From Streptomyces albiflavescens (GTDB lineage Bacteria > Actinomycetota > Actinomycetes > Streptomycetales > Streptomycetaceae), in contig NZ_BMMM01000006.1 in the NCBI RefSeq assembly GCF_014645835.1, positions 244,961-308,960 of the forward strand: DNA of 64,000 nucleotides, read 5' to 3'. The notes beneath the pieces were generated by a model. It did not search any database and was not told where the DNA came from. It was given only the letters and a program-made list of their open reading frames with translations. The translations under genes were made by a program, and so were the position numbers. Of the stretch, positions 1 through 8,440 are shown one piece after another; the stretch's first letter is position 1, and every line of letters begins with the position of its first letter.

Positions 1-56
1 CCCCCCCCCCCGCTTCTCTGCAGACGCTTACGGGCGTTCAAAGGTGTCTCGGAGGC

Positions 57-100
57 GTCTACAGGCGGCCGACGCAGGTCGTCTATAGACGCCTGTAGAC
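57..100 (-). terminator. Inverted repeat downstream of the GNAT gene
   Basis: Arms GTCTACAGGCG (57-67) and CGCCTGTAGAC (90-100) are perfectly complementary over 11 bp with a 22-nt loop that itself contains related GTCTATAGAC sequence. It lies just after the stop codon of the minus-strand acetyltransferase, so a transcription terminator is the simplest reading. There is no U-tract, which is usual in streptomycetes. Confidence 0.5.
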
Positions 101-108
101 AAGCCGTC

Positions 109-975
109 TCAACCCGCCGCCACTGTCAGGGGAGCGAACCGTCGCGTCCAGTCCCCAGGCAGCTCTGAGATTCCGTACGTCATGACCGCGTTGAAGGCGA
201 TGGACGTCAGGCCGCGGTCCTTCAGCCAGGACAGCAGCTCTTCGTGCCGTACGTCGATGTCGGTGCGGATCAGGCGGTCGGTGTGGGCGGCCAGCGAGGC
301 GATGAGCGCCTTCGCGGTCTCCGTGTCACGGGCGATCAGCGGACCCACGACATGGTTGTCCACGTTGGGCCAGGCGGACGCATATCCGATGATCCGGCCG
401 TTCTCCTCGGCGACGCGCAGTTGGTCGGAGAAGGCGGGCAGCCGCGTGATCACATGGGTGCGGTCGACACCGAAGATCTCCTCGTCGAGCCGGAGAATGG
501 CGGCGAGATCTTCCGCAGTGGCCGGGCGGGTGAAGACCTTGGGCTCCACCCCGCCGTGGACGAAGTGTCCACGGACCATCTCGGCCCGGCCGGTGACCTT
601 GAAGCCCAGTTCCTCGTAGAGCGGGCGGCCGCTCGGAGTTGCGTGCAGGGTCAGCGGGGTCGTCCCCATTTCAGCGACCACATGGCGCATCAGTCGGCGG
701 CCAATGCCCTGGCGGGCATGCCGCTCGGCGACGAGCACCATGCCGACCGCCCCCAGATCGGGGCGCTCCCGCGGTCCGTACTCGGTCACGACACAGGCGG
801 TGACGAGACCGCCTTCGGGGTCATCGATGCCGTAACCGGTTCCCGCCGCGAGGAGTAGGCCCCACTTGTGTTCCTCACGGGGCCAGCCCCGATTCTCGGA
901 CAAGTCGGCGCAGGCGGTGAGATCGCGAGGCGTCAGACGGCGAATGGGCGGAGCGGCGGGGGAAGGTGTCGACAC
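109..975 (-). CDS. GNAT family N-acetyltransferase with two acetyltransferase domains
   Basis: Predicted acetyl-CoA dependent acyltransferase of 288 residues; the substrate is not evident. An N-terminal GNAT fold (about residues 10-150) carries the acetyl-CoA pyrophosphate loop RQGIGRR near residues 88-94, and the C-terminal third (from about 150) looks like a second, divergent GNAT domain of the YitH type. The reading frame is open up to 1086, but that start lies inside a parS site and has no ribosome site, so I chose the GTG at 975, just before the first conserved segment (PIRRLTPRDL). The ATG at 1047 is an alternative. It is divergent from the broken HAD gene. Confidence 0.75.
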   Translation of the reverse strand: MSTPSPAAPPIRRLTPRDLTACADLSENRGWPREEHKWGLLLAAGTGYGIDDPEGGLVTACVVTEYGPRERPDLGAVGMVLVAERHARQGIGRRLMRHVVAEMGTTPLTLHATPSGRPLYEELGFKVTGRAEMVRGHFVHGGVEPKVFTRPATAEDLAAILRLDEEIFGVDRTHVITRLPAFSDQLRVAEENGRIIGYASAWPNVDNHVVGPLIARDTETAKALIASLAAHTDRLIRTDIDVRHEELLSWLKDRGLTSIAFNAVMTYGISELPGDWTRRFAPLTVAAG

Positions 976-1078
976 GCATGTCAGGCTGTCTGACACGCAC
1001 CCCTGACGTCCACCGCTTTGCGGGCACACGTACGCGCTTTTGGCCATGTCGTGCACAACCGCACAGCGCACGGACAGA

Positions 1079-1094
1079 TGTTTCACGTGAAACG
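1079..1094. promoter_or_regulatory. parS site (ParB binding), 15/16 match
   Basis: TGTTTCACGTGAAACg matches the Streptomyces parS consensus TGTTTCACGTGAAACA except at the last base. It sits between the divergent GNAT gene and the HAD remnant. ParB loads at such sites, which cluster around oriC, to organise chromosome segregation at sporulation. Confidence 0.85.
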
Positions 1095-1152
1095 GCGTGG
1101 ATCATTCGCTGGGCTCTCCGATGGAGGGACAGCACCGCTAGCCTCGGCGGAC

Positions 1153-1592
1153 ATGGCGCGACTTCATCTCTTCGATCTCGACGGGACGTTGCTGCACGGG
1201 AGCACCGCACCGGTGGAGATCTCGCGACAGCTCGGGCTGGAAGCCGAGACCGTCGCGCTCGATGAGGCGATCTCCGCGGGGCGCTTAGGGGGCTTCTGAT
1301 GGATGGCTCGCGTTTTCCCGCCGTGCCGTTCACCGAGGCGGTCGATCCGGCAGGGATTCTCAGCAGTGCAGCCCAGGTGCAGATCGCGGACCGGCTCTGT
1401 GAGGAGTTCGAGGTGAGCCGGGCCGACCGCGTCGCCTATGGCGACTCATTGTCCGACAGGGACCTGTTCGGTGCCGTGCCGGTATCCGTGGCGGTCAATG
1501 CGGATCGACATCTGCAGGGTCTCGCCACCCATGCCTACGGGGGGGGGCGGGATCTATCGGATGCCTATGAATTGGTACGTCGCGCCCGGTAA
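1153..1592 (+). pseudogene. HAD-family phosphatase with a large internal deletion
   Basis: Two short frames are the two ends of one HAD hydrolase. Frame 1 (1153-1299) begins MARLHLFDLDGTLLHG, the catalytic motif I with both Asp residues, and stops after 48 codons at GRLGGF. Frame 2 (1299-1592) resumes in another frame with DGSRFPAVPF and contains motif IV as YGDSLSDRDLF. Motifs II and III and the cap region, normally about 100 residues, are absent. The stop of frame 1 overlaps the ATG of frame 2 by one base. I read this as a deletion with frame change, hence non-functional. The only alternative is two separate peptides, which would make little sense. Confidence 0.8.
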
Positions 1593-1624
1593 TTGGGGCC
1601 ATTGATGGATCGGCCCCGCCAATT
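1591..1624 (+). terminator. Imperfect inverted repeat after the HAD remnant
   Basis: AATTGGGGCC (1591-1600) pairs with GGCCCCgCCAATT (1612-1624) with a small bulge, starting at the TAA stop of the remnant. A weak terminator is likely. Confidence 0.4.
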
Positions 1625-2010
1625 CGTGGTGATGCGAGGGGGGACTTGTGTATGCAGCCGCTGCCGGTAGGGTCGAGTCCGGTTCGCGTCCGCCGAGATG
1701 TGCGCAAGTCCCATGGGGGCACGAACGCAGGCCGAAGCAGCCTAACGGGACGGAGAGATCGAAGACCCGCATTTTTCGCTATGCGGCCGCTCGTCGGCTC
1801 GGCGTGGCATGCTGCGGTGAGAGTACTGCGGCCAATGTCACATTCTCGCCTTACTTGTCCGTACAGAGCGGGAATCCGGTTCAATGTGGCCGCATTGGCC
1901 GACGGGGACTGAACGGGGAAAGCAAGCAAGCCGTCTGCGGGGGAAAGCAGGCACTTTCCGACCGTGGAAGTGCGCAGACCGACCGAAAGATGTTCGAGGC
2001 GAGGCACACC
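1625..2010. other. Non-coding gap before the globin-reductase gene
   Basis: About 390 bp with no convincing gene. The base composition is somewhat less GC-rich than the surroundings. A short direct repeat (GGGAAAGCA at about 1916 and again near 1940) lies about 70 bp before the start codon. It presumably holds the promoter of the next gene; no operator was recognised. Confidence 0.5.
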
Positions 2011-3681
2011 ATGGACGCTCCGACCACCACGTCGGCCGACAACGGTACTTCCGACGGCAACGGCGGGGGCGGCTGGTTCACACCGCGCAAGGAGCCGGCG
2101 CCTTCCGTTGGGGACCAGGGGGCAGCCGACGGCCGTCGACTGGCCGCGATGCGTCCGGTCGGACGTCCCGCCACGGGGCAGGGAGCGCCGGAGCAGGGAT
2201 CGTCGGCACAGGAACGAATATCCCCGGCCGTGGAAGCGCCACCCGCCCAGCATGATGCGGCGCCGGCATCCCATGACGTGCCATCGCCTGGGACGCGGCC
2301 CCACGAGACGCCACAGGCTGGGACGCGACACCCCGAGGCGGCACCGACTCAGGTACGGCCCCACGAGCCCGCACCGACTCAGGTACGGCCCCACGAGCCC
2401 GTACCGGCGCAGTCGCGCCCCCACCAGGCAGCACAGCCCGAGCCCGCCCACGACGCCCACGAAGCCGTACGACCGCAGCCGGGTCCCGAGAGGCCCCCGT
2501 ACGGCTCTCCACAGCCTGATCCCGGCCCTCAGCCGCGTGTGCCCGCCCAAAGGCCCGCTCCCAAGGCGTCCCCCGACGCCGTGCTGATCCGCCAGACCAT
2601 GGCCGAGGTCGGCCCCATCGCCGACAAGGTCACCTCCTACTTCTACGCGCTGCTCTTCGTGCGGCACCCGGAACTGCGCTCACTGTTCCCCGCCGCGATG
2701 GACACCCAGCGGGACCGGCTTCTCAAGGCGCTGCTGACCGCCGCCGAGCACATCGACAACACCGAGGTCCTCGTCGCGTATCTGCAGAACCTCGGCCGTG
2801 GCCACCGCAAGTACGGCACGCGGCCCGAGCACTACCCGGCCGTCGGTGAGTGCCTCATCGGCTCGCTCAGCCGGTACGCCTCGGCGGTCTGGGACACCGA
2901 GACGGAGGCGGCCTGGGTGCGGGCCTACACGACCATCTCCCAGGTCATGATCGACGCGGCGGCCGCCGACGAACTGCGGGCCCCGGCCTGGTGGTACGCC
3001 GAGGTGGTCTCGCACGACCTCAGGACCCCGGACGTCGCGGTCATCACCGTCCGCCCCGACCAGCCGTACCCCTTCCTCGCCGGGCAGTACACGAGCCTGG
3101 AGACACCGTGGTGGCCGCGGATCTGGCGGCACTACTCGTTCGCCTCGGCGCCCCGCTCCGACGGGCTGCTGTCGTTCCACGTGAAGGCGGTTCCGGCGGG
3201 TTGGGTGTCCAACGCGCTGGTGCACCGCGCCCGGCCCGGCGACATCATCCGGCTCGGACCGCCGGCCGGCACGATGACCGTCGACCACACCACAGACAGC
3301 GGACTGCTCTGTCTGGGCGGCGGCACCGGTATAGCGCCCATCAAGGCCCTGGTCGAGGATGTCGCCGAGCACGGGGAACGCCGCCCGGTCGAGGTCTTCT
3401 ACGGTGCTCGCACCGGTCACGACCTGTATGACATCGACACGATGCTGCGGCTCCAGCAGAGTCACCCGTGGCTCGCGGTGCGCCCGGTCGTCGACCAGCA
3501 GGCCCATCTTCAGCTGCCGGACGTCGTACGCGAGTACGGGCCGTGGAATGAGTACGACGCCTATCTCTCGGGTCCGCCCGGGATGATCCGCAGCGGTGTG
3601 GACGCGCTGAGGGACATCGGCATCCCGTCGGATCGCATACGCCACGACTCGGTGGAGGAACTTGTCGCTGCCGGGGACTGA
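2011..3681 (+). CDS. Globin-coupled FAD/NAD reductase (flavohaemoglobin-like) with long Pro/His-rich N-terminus
   Basis: Likely haem-globin linked NAD(P)H oxidoreductase of the flavohaemoglobin type, acting on NO or O2 in the cytoplasm. Residues 1-190 are a disordered Pro/His/Gln-rich tail. The globin domain (about 191-330) has the B10 Tyr in YFYALLF, the CD1 Phe in LRSLF, Gln in DTQRD and proximal His265 in GRGHRKYG. The reductase follows with the FAD motif RHYSFAS (about 373) and the NAD motif GGGTGIAPI (about 436). It is longer (556 aa) than classical Hmp (about 400) because of the tail. The tail contains a perfect 30-bp tandem duplication at 2341-2400. The ATG at 2011 follows GAGGCGAGG; the frame is open further upstream but looks non-coding. 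Confidence 0.85.
   Translation: MDAPTTTSADNGTSDGNGGGGWFTPRKEPAPSVGDQGAADGRRLAAMRPVGRPATGQGAPEQGSSAQERISPAVEAPPAQHDAAPASHDVPSPGTRPHETPQAGTRHPEAAPTQVRPHEPAPTQVRPHEPVPAQSRPHQAAQPEPAHDAHEAVRPQPGPERPPYGSPQPDPGPQPRVPAQRPAPKASPDAVLIRQTMAEVGPIADKVTSYFYALLFVRHPELRSLFPAAMDTQRDRLLKALLTAAEHIDNTEVLVAYLQNLGRGHRKYGTRPEHYPAVGECLIGSLSRYASAVWDTETEAAWVRAYTTISQVMIDAAAADELRAPAWWYAEVVSHDLRTPDVAVITVRPDQPYPFLAGQYTSLETPWWPRIWRHYSFASAPRSDGLLSFHVKAVPAGWVSNALVHRARPGDIIRLGPPAGTMTVDHTTDSGLLCLGGGTGIAPIKALVEDVAEHGERRPVEVFYGARTGHDLYDIDTMLRLQQSHPWLAVRPVVDQQAHLQLPDVVREYGPWNEYDAYLSGPPGMIRSGVDALRDIGIPSDRIRHDSVEELVAAGD
2341..2400 (+). repeat. Perfect 2 x 30-bp tandem duplication inside the globin gene
   Basis: Bases 2341-2370 and 2371-2400 are identical and encode APTQVRPHEP twice in the disordered N-terminal tail. 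Further degenerate copies (RPHE, RHPE) precede it. Confidence 0.9.
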
Positions 3682-3723
3682 CCTGGGCCTCGGGCTTCTC
3701 CGGGCAAGCCGCAGCCGCCCAAG

Positions 3724-4206
3724 TCAGCCCAGGTCGGGGGCGTGCATGGCCCGTACGCCCTCGATGTTCCCGTCGAGGTAGTGCCGCAGTGACAGCGGTA
3801 CGAGGTGGACGGAGGCGATCCCGACCCGGGTGAACGGCACGCGTACGATCTCGTACTCGCCGCACGGCTCGTCCACCTCGGGACCGTGCCGCAGGGCCGG
3901 GTCCATGGACTCAAGACGACAGACGAAGAAGTGCTGCACCTTCACGCCGGTCGCGCCGCCGTCGTCGCCGATGTGCTCGACGGTGTCGACGAAGCAGGGC
4001 ACCACATCGGTGATCTTTGCGCCGAGCTCCTCGTGCACTTCACGGTGGAGTGCGTCGACGACAGTCGTGTCCTCCGGTTCGACCCCGCCACCCGGTGTGA
4101 GCCAGTAGGGATCGACGCCGGGCTTGGTGCGCTTGATCAAGACCAGGTCGTCGCCATCGAGCAGGATGGCGCGGGCGGTGCGCTTGACCACGGGTCGGAC
4201 GGTCAT
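3724..4206 (-). CDS. NUDIX hydrolase
   Basis: A 160-residue NUDIX domain protein, expected to hydrolyse a nucleoside diphosphate linked to another group; the substrate is unknown. The NUDIX box runs from GGGVEPED through the REVHEELG core, with the metal-binding glutamates present. I chose the ATG at 4206 (MTVRPVVKRTARAI). A frame-open upstream ATG at 4248 would put codons over a parS-like site and gives a non-conserved start. Convergent with the globin gene, 42 bp apart. Confidence 0.85.
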   Translation of the reverse strand: MTVRPVVKRTARAILLDGDDLVLIKRTKPGVDPYWLTPGGGVEPEDTTVVDALHREVHEELGAKITDVVPCFVDTVEHIGDDGGATGVKVQHFFVCRLESMDPALRHGPEVDEPCGEYEIVRVPFTRVGIASVHLVPLSLRHYLDGNIEGVRAMHAPDLG

Positions 4207-4226
4207 GGGAGAAATGTGGCCCGGCT

Positions 4227-4242
4227 GGTTCCACGTGAAACA
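4227..4242. promoter_or_regulatory. parS-like site, 14/16 match
   Basis: gGTTcCACGTGAAACA matches the parS consensus at 14 of 16 positions with the CACGTG core intact. It lies about 20 bp upstream of the NUDIX start codon, so ParB binding could also affect that promoter. Confidence 0.6.
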
Positions 4243-4268
4243 TCGCAAAGCCCCAAGAGCTTCAGAAT

Positions 4269-4352
4269 GGGCCTCGGTACGGGCCTCGGTACGGGCCTCG
4301 GTACGGGCCTCGGTACGGGCTTCAGTACGGGCCTCAGTACGGGCTTCAGTAC
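4269..4352. repeat. 12-bp tandem repeat, seven units
   Basis: Four identical GGGCCTCGGTAC units (4269-4316) are followed by three variants (GGGCTTCAGTAC or GGGCCTCAGTAC) up to 4352. The array lies between the NUDIX promoter and the 3' end of the lysR gene. The last codons of lysR (GGCCTCAGCTCC around 4393) resemble the unit. Confidence 0.9.
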
Positions 4353-4398
4353 CGGCCGAGCCTTCCCGGCCTCGGCTCCACCTGAGGCCCAGGCGGCC

Positions 4399-5304
4399 TC
4401 AGCTCCAGTCGGCGGCCGCTCTCAGCAGCCACTCGTGCGCCCGCGCGATATGCGGCATCGCCAGCGTTCCGGTGCGGACCACCAGGAAGTACGTACGAAG
4501 AGGAGGCACCGCCGGGTCGAGGAGTGCCACGACGTCGCCACGCTCCAGGGCGTCGGTGCACAGATACCGGGGCAGCACGGCGAGGCCGGCGCCGGCGGCG
4601 GCACAGGCGAGGACGGCGCGCAGATCGGGGACGACGACGGTGCCCGAGGCGGCCGGGCGGCAGTCGAAGACAGAGGCCCAGTAGCGGGCGACGAGTGGCA
4701 GCGACTCGTGCACCTCGACCACGGGGAGGTTCTCCAGCACGTGGGCACCCTTGCGGCGCAGCTTGCCCGGGCCCACGCAGGCGGCCCAGCGCGGGGCGGC
4801 GACCAGGACGTGTTCTTCGTCGCAGAGCGGAGTCGCGGTGAGCAGCGCACCCCGTGGGCGGGCTGTCGTAATGGCCAGATCATGATGTCCGGCAGCCAGC
4901 CCCTCCAGCGTCTCCTCGGCGTTTCCGAAGGAGGCGCGCAGTGCGAAGCCCTGGCCGTCGTCGCCCGTCAGTTCCGTCAGCGCGGGCAGGGCCCGTTCGG
5001 CGGTGAACTCCGGTGGCCCTGCGAGGTGCAGGGTGCGTAAGGACGAGTCCTCTTCGAGCCCGGTCTCGGCGATCTCCACCAGGGCGTCGAGATGCGGAGC
5101 GGCCTTGTGGGCGAGCTCGTCGCCGATGGTGGTCGGAGTCACCCCGCGGGCCTGGCGCAAAAACAGGGGCCGCCCCAACTGCCGCTCCAGCGTGCGGATC
5201 TGCGAGGTGACGGCGGGCTGCGACAGTCCGAGCAACGCGGCGGCGCGAGTGAAGGAACCGGCCCGGTGCACAGTCACAAAAGTGCGCAGCAAGGCCAAGT
5301 CCAT
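4399..5304 (-). CDS. LysR family transcriptional regulator
   Basis: A 301-residue LysR-type regulator. The N-terminal winged helix-turn-helix (residues 1-60, with SFTRAAALLGLSQPAVTSQI) is followed by a type-2 periplasmic-binding fold effector domain from about residue 90. The ATG at 5304 starts at MDLALLRTFV, the canonical beginning of the DNA-binding domain. The effector is unknown. The preceding gene upstream on the same strand is the cystathionine-lyase-like gene, but a strong terminator separates them, so lysR probably has its own promoter in the AT-rich stretch at about 5340-5400. Confidence 0.9.
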   Translation of the reverse strand: MDLALLRTFVTVHRAGSFTRAAALLGLSQPAVTSQIRTLERQLGRPLFLRQARGVTPTTIGDELAHKAAPHLDALVEIAETGLEEDSSLRTLHLAGPPEFTAERALPALTELTGDDGQGFALRASFGNAEETLEGLAAGHHDLAITTARPRGALLTATPLCDEEHVLVAAPRWAACVGPGKLRRKGAHVLENLPVVEVHESLPLVARYWASVFDCRPAASGTVVVPDLRAVLACAAAGAGLAVLPRYLCTDALERGDVVALLDPAVPPLRTYFLVVRTGTLAMPHIARAHEWLLRAAADWS

Positions 5305-5440
5305 GGTGCCCCTCCCCTCCCAGCACCCCCGCGCGAGCCTCAACTATAAATAAGTCGATAGGTCTCTGTCGCTACTGTGATTGGACACTGACACAGAGTC
5401 AACTAGCCTTGTTTGCGCGGTTCTTCGCGCGCAGAACCGG

Positions 5441-5477
5441 GACGGTCCGAGCCACGAGGGGGGAGGCTCGGACCGTC
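5441..5477 (-). terminator. Strong terminator after the cystathionine-lyase-like gene
   Basis: A perfect 13-bp inverted repeat, GACGGTCCGAGCC (5441-5453) and GGCTCGGACCGTC (5465-5477), with an 11-nt loop. It lies downstream of the minus-strand gene ending at 5554 and upstream of lysR. Confidence 0.85.
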
Positions 5478-5553
5478 CGTTGTACGTAGCGGGGTACTAA
5501 ACCGGCGGCGCGGACGCGCGCCACCGGGTACTCACCGGTCGCTCAGTAGGCAT

Positions 5554-6699
5554 TCACTCCGCGGATTCGGCGAGTGCCCGCAGCACGTCCGCCACCAGGT
5601 CCTCGGGATCCTCGGCGCCGGCGGAGAAGCGAATGAAGCCTTCCGGTACCGCGTCCCCACCCCACCGGCCGCGCCGCTCGGCCGTGGACCGCACGCCACC
5701 GAAGCTCGTCGCGTCGTCCACCAGTCGCAGCGCATCGAGAAAACGCTCGGCACGCGCGCGCGTGGGCAGCGTGAAGGACACCACACACCCGAATCGCCGC
5801 ATCTGCTGCGAAGCGATCTTGTACGAGGGGTCGTCGGTCAGTCCCGGATAGCGCAGTCCGGTGACCTCGGGCCGCTCCCGCAACGTCTCGGCGATCGTCA
5901 GGGCGTTGGCGGTCTGCCGGTCGGCGCGCAGCTGGAGCGTGGCCAGCGAGCGGTGTGCCAGCCAGGCCTCCATGGGGCCGGGGATCGCACCGACGATCTT
6001 CCGCCAGCGCCGTACGGGAGCCATCAGAGCGGCGTCGAGCGCGGTGACGTATCCCAGGAGGATGTCGCCGTGCCCGGTGAGCATCTTGGTGCCGCTGGCC
6101 ACGGAAAAGTCGGCTCCCAGCTCCAGCGGGCGCTGGCCGAGCGGGGTCGCCAGGGTGTTGTCCACCGCGACGAGGGTGCCCTGGGCGTGTGCCGCCGCGA
6201 CGAGCCGCCGTACGTCGCACACGTCGAGGCCCGGGTTCGACGGGGTCTCGATCCACAGCAGCTTCGCGCCGTCGAGCACCTCCAGCTGGGCGTCGCCGCC
6301 GGTCGGGGCGGTGCGCACCTCGATGCCGTACGCGGTCAGCTGCTCGCGCACCAGCGGCAGCACCTGATAGCCGTCGTCGGGCAGGACCACGATGTCGCCG
6401 GCGCGCAGCTGGGAGAAGAGCACCGCCGAGATGGCGGCCATACCCGAAGGGAAGGCGAGCGTCTCGACGCCGTCCTGTCCGGGCGCCTCCAGCTCGCCGA
6501 TGGCACGCTCCAGGAGCGTCCACGTCGGGTTCTCGTCACGGCCATAGGTGTACGGGCCGGTGGGCTCGCCCGGCAGATGGAAGTGCGCGGCGAATACCGG
6601 GCCCGGGAGCGTCGACTCGTACTTGACGGGCTCGGGCAGTCCCGCCCGCACCGCACGCGTGCCGTCACCTGTTCCCGTGACGAAATCCCCTGACGTCAT
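5554..6699 (-). CDS. Cystathionine gamma-lyase-like PLP enzyme (Cys/Met metabolism family)
   Basis: A 381-residue PLP-dependent enzyme of the Cys/Met metabolism family (fold type I), probably a cystathionine gamma-lyase or synthase acting in transsulfuration. The PLP phosphate site is in FPSGMAAIS (about 83-91), the cofactor-stacking region contains D180 of AVDNT, and the Schiff-base lysine is K205 in SGTKMLTGHGD. Length is normal for the family. The first gene of a tight pair: its start ATGA overlaps the stop region of ptpA numbering (6696-6699) by 4 bp, with ptpA transcribed first. Exact specificity cannot be read from sequence. Confidence 0.85.
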   Translation of the reverse strand: MTSGDFVTGTGDGTRAVRAGLPEPVKYESTLPGPVFAAHFHLPGEPTGPYTYGRDENPTWTLLERAIGELEAPGQDGVETLAFPSGMAAISAVLFSQLRAGDIVVLPDDGYQVLPLVREQLTAYGIEVRTAPTGGDAQLEVLDGAKLLWIETPSNPGLDVCDVRRLVAAAHAQGTLVAVDNTLATPLGQRPLELGADFSVASGTKMLTGHGDILLGYVTALDAALMAPVRRWRKIVGAIPGPMEAWLAHRSLATLQLRADRQTANALTIAETLRERPEVTGLRYPGLTDDPSYKIASQQMRRFGCVVSFTLPTRARAERFLDALRLVDDATSFGGVRSTAERRGRWGGDAVPEGFIRFSAGAEDPEDLVADVLRALAESAE

Positions 6700-7187
6700 G
6701 CCGCTCGTCCCTCCACTTGCTCCTGTACCGCGGCGAGCAGTCCGGGGCTCGCCGCTTCCACCATCTCAAGACACTCCTCAAAGCCGTCCATATGTCCGTA
6801 ATACGGATCGGGGACGTCCAGATCGTCGCCCGCGGCCGGGTCGTACGACCGCAGGAGCCGGACCTTGGCCGCGTCCTGCGGGGTGGGTGCGAGGCGGCGC
6901 AGCGCCTTCAGGTGGCCGGAGTCGAGGGCGATGACGAGGTCGAGGCGGGAGAACCACGCGACCTGGAACTGCCGGGCCGCGTGGTCGCTCTCGTAGCCGC
7001 CCGCCTCCAGCACGGCGACGGTGCGGTAGTCGGCGCCGTCGCCCTCGTGCCAGCCGCCCGTGCCCGCGCTGTCGACCTCGACCAGGCCATCGAGCCCGGC
7101 CTCTTCTATGCGGGCGCGAAAGACGGACTCGGCCATCGGGGAGCGGCAGATGTTGCCGGTGCAGACGAAGCAGACTCGATAGGGCAT
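6696..7187 (-). CDS. ptpA: Low-molecular-weight protein tyrosine phosphatase
   Basis: A 163-residue cytoplasmic phosphotyrosine phosphatase. The P-loop CTGNICRS starts at residue 9 (nucleophile C9, phosphate-binding R15) and the general-acid loop is DPYY at 127-130. It resembles PtpA of S. coelicolor, reported to influence secondary metabolism. The gene lies 7 bp downstream of the small membrane protein gene and overlaps the next gene by 4 bp, so the three are probably one minus-strand operon. Confidence 0.92.
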   Translation of the reverse strand: MPYRVCFVCTGNICRSPMAESVFRARIEEAGLDGLVEVDSAGTGGWHEGDGADYRTVAVLEAGGYESDHAARQFQVAWFSRLDLVIALDSGHLKALRRLAPTPQDAAKVRLLRSYDPAAGDDLDVPDPYYGHMDGFEECLEMVEAASPGLLAAVQEQVEGRAA

Positions 7188-7194
7188 CGGGCAC

Positions 7195-7575
7195 TCAGTC
7201 CTTGCCGTCGGGCAGCACGACGTTGAGCGCCCAGGACACGATGGAGATGATCAGGCCGCCGAGGACCGCGGTCCAGAAGCCTTCCACGTGGAAGCTCAGA
7301 TCGAGCTTGTCGGCCAGCCACGAGGTGAGCAGCAGCATCAGGGCATTGACCACCAGGGTGATCAGGCCGAGCGTGAGAATGAACAGCGGGAAGGTCAGCA
7401 CTTTCACGATCGGCTTGACCAGGAAGTTCACCAGGCCGAAGACCAGCGCCACGATCAGCAGCGTGCCGACCTTCTTGCCGGTGCTGTCGCCCGTCAGGGT
7501 GATCTTGTCGAGCAGCCACACGGCGACGGCCAGGGCCCCCGCGTTGGCGAGCGTCTTGACTACGAAATTCTTCAT
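7195..7575 (-). CDS. Phage holin family (superfamily IV) membrane protein
   Basis: A 126-residue integral membrane protein with about four hydrophobic segments (roughly 8-22, 36-60, 62-86, 100-122), matching the small YvlD/holin-4 type family common in actinobacterial chromosomes. Despite the family name nothing phage-like is nearby. The ATG at 7575 begins the conserved hydrophobic MKNFVVKTLANA. First gene of the run into ptpA. Confidence 0.8.
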   Translation of the reverse strand: MKNFVVKTLANAGALAVAVWLLDKITLTGDSTGKKVGTLLIVALVFGLVNFLVKPIVKVLTFPLFILTLGLITLVVNALMLLLTSWLADKLDLSFHVEGFWTAVLGGLIISIVSWALNVVLPDGKD

Positions 7576-7655
7576 GTGTCTGATCGTGGCAGAAGAGATC
7601 GACTGGGGACCAGGCTGTGGATACAGCCTGCGGCGTACGAGAGCGGACGAGGGCG

Positions 7656-7973
7656 ATGAAGGCATTCCGGCTGGATGAACTGGAGGCGGAACGCGCCGCC
7701 AACGACGGCGCCTACCTGCAGTTTCTGCGTGAACGGAACATGTCGGTCGGCCTGTACGCGCTCGACGCGGGCGCCCTCGACCCGCAGAAGCCGCACCAGC
7801 AGGACGAGGTCTACTTCGTGGTGAGCGGGCGCGCATCGATCACCGTCGGTCTGGAGACCACCCAGGTGGCACGCGGCAGCGTCGTCTACGTACCCGCCGG
7901 GGTCGCCCACAAGTTCCACCACATCACCGAGGACCTGAGGGTGCTGGTGGTGTTCTCTCCGCCGGAGAGCTGA
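7656..7973 (+). CDS. Cupin domain protein
   Basis: A 105-residue single-cupin protein. Cupin motif 1 is seen around PHQQDEVYFVVSGRA and motif 2 around VPAGVAHKFHHI, with the His, Glu and His needed for metal binding. Enzymatic role unknown. The ATG at 7656 follows a GGACGAGGG ribosome site. Divergent from the holin-like gene. Confidence 0.85.
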   Translation: MKAFRLDELEAERAANDGAYLQFLRERNMSVGLYALDAGALDPQKPHQQDEVYFVVSGRASITVGLETTQVARGSVVYVPAGVAHKFHHITEDLRVLVVFSPPES

Positions 7974-8162
7974 CCTCCGCCTCAGGGTTCCCTAGGGGAA
8001 CGGTCAGGGGAGGACAAGGGGCGCGAGGCCTCCGCCCGGCCCCCTCTCGGCCCTAGCATCGAATGCAGAACATCAATGCAGCACATCAATGCTGGACATC
8101 TGAGAACCCGTAATCATCGCCCCGGACTTGGGGCAACGGGCGGAGAGGTAAGGACGAGGGCG

Positions 8163-8375
8163 ATGCGAGAGATCTTCAACGGTATGCCGTGGTGGGTGAA
8201 GTGGGTCGCGGTGCCGGTCATCGCCCTGGTTGTGTTCGGCACGGTGATAGTCAGCGTGCTCAGCGTGGTCATCAGCCTGCTCTTCAAGGCCCTGGTCTTC
8301 GTCGCACTGGTCGGCGGACTGATCTACATCGTGCGGAAGTTCATGTCGAGCTCGTCGTCGCGCAGCGACTGGTGA
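8163..8375 (+). CDS. Small membrane protein, DUF5326-like
   Basis: A 70-residue protein with two predicted membrane segments (about 14-34 and 40-57) and a Ser-rich tail. The start MREIFNGMPWWVKW is typical of a small Streptomyces family of unknown function. A ribosome site AGGACGAGGG precedes the ATG. Just upstream (8060-8100) an ACATCAATGC motif is repeated. Confidence 0.75.
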   Translation: MREIFNGMPWWVKWVAVPVIALVVFGTVIVSVLSVVISLLFKALVFVALVGGLIYIVRKFMSSSSSRSDW

Positions 8376-8440
8376 GGCTTCGCACGGTGACGGGTGAGGC
8401 CTGGCGGGGTGACGGGTGTCGGGCTGACGGGTGAGGCGCT
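8373..8440 (+). repeat. Degenerate direct repeat starting at a stop codon
   Basis: From the TGA stop of the preceding gene the motif GGTGAGGC recurs at about 8371, 8393 and 8430, each with TGACGGGTG around it (8388-8400 and 8425-8437 are identical over 13 bp). Confidence 0.6.

Noticed and set aside
4255..4365. Possible CRISPR array or minisatellite gene at the 12-bp repeats
   Set aside because: Units are contiguous without spacers, so a simple tandem repeat.
7195..7575. Holin-family protein as a sign of prophage
   Set aside because: The family is common on actinobacterial chromosomes and no phage gene is nearby.
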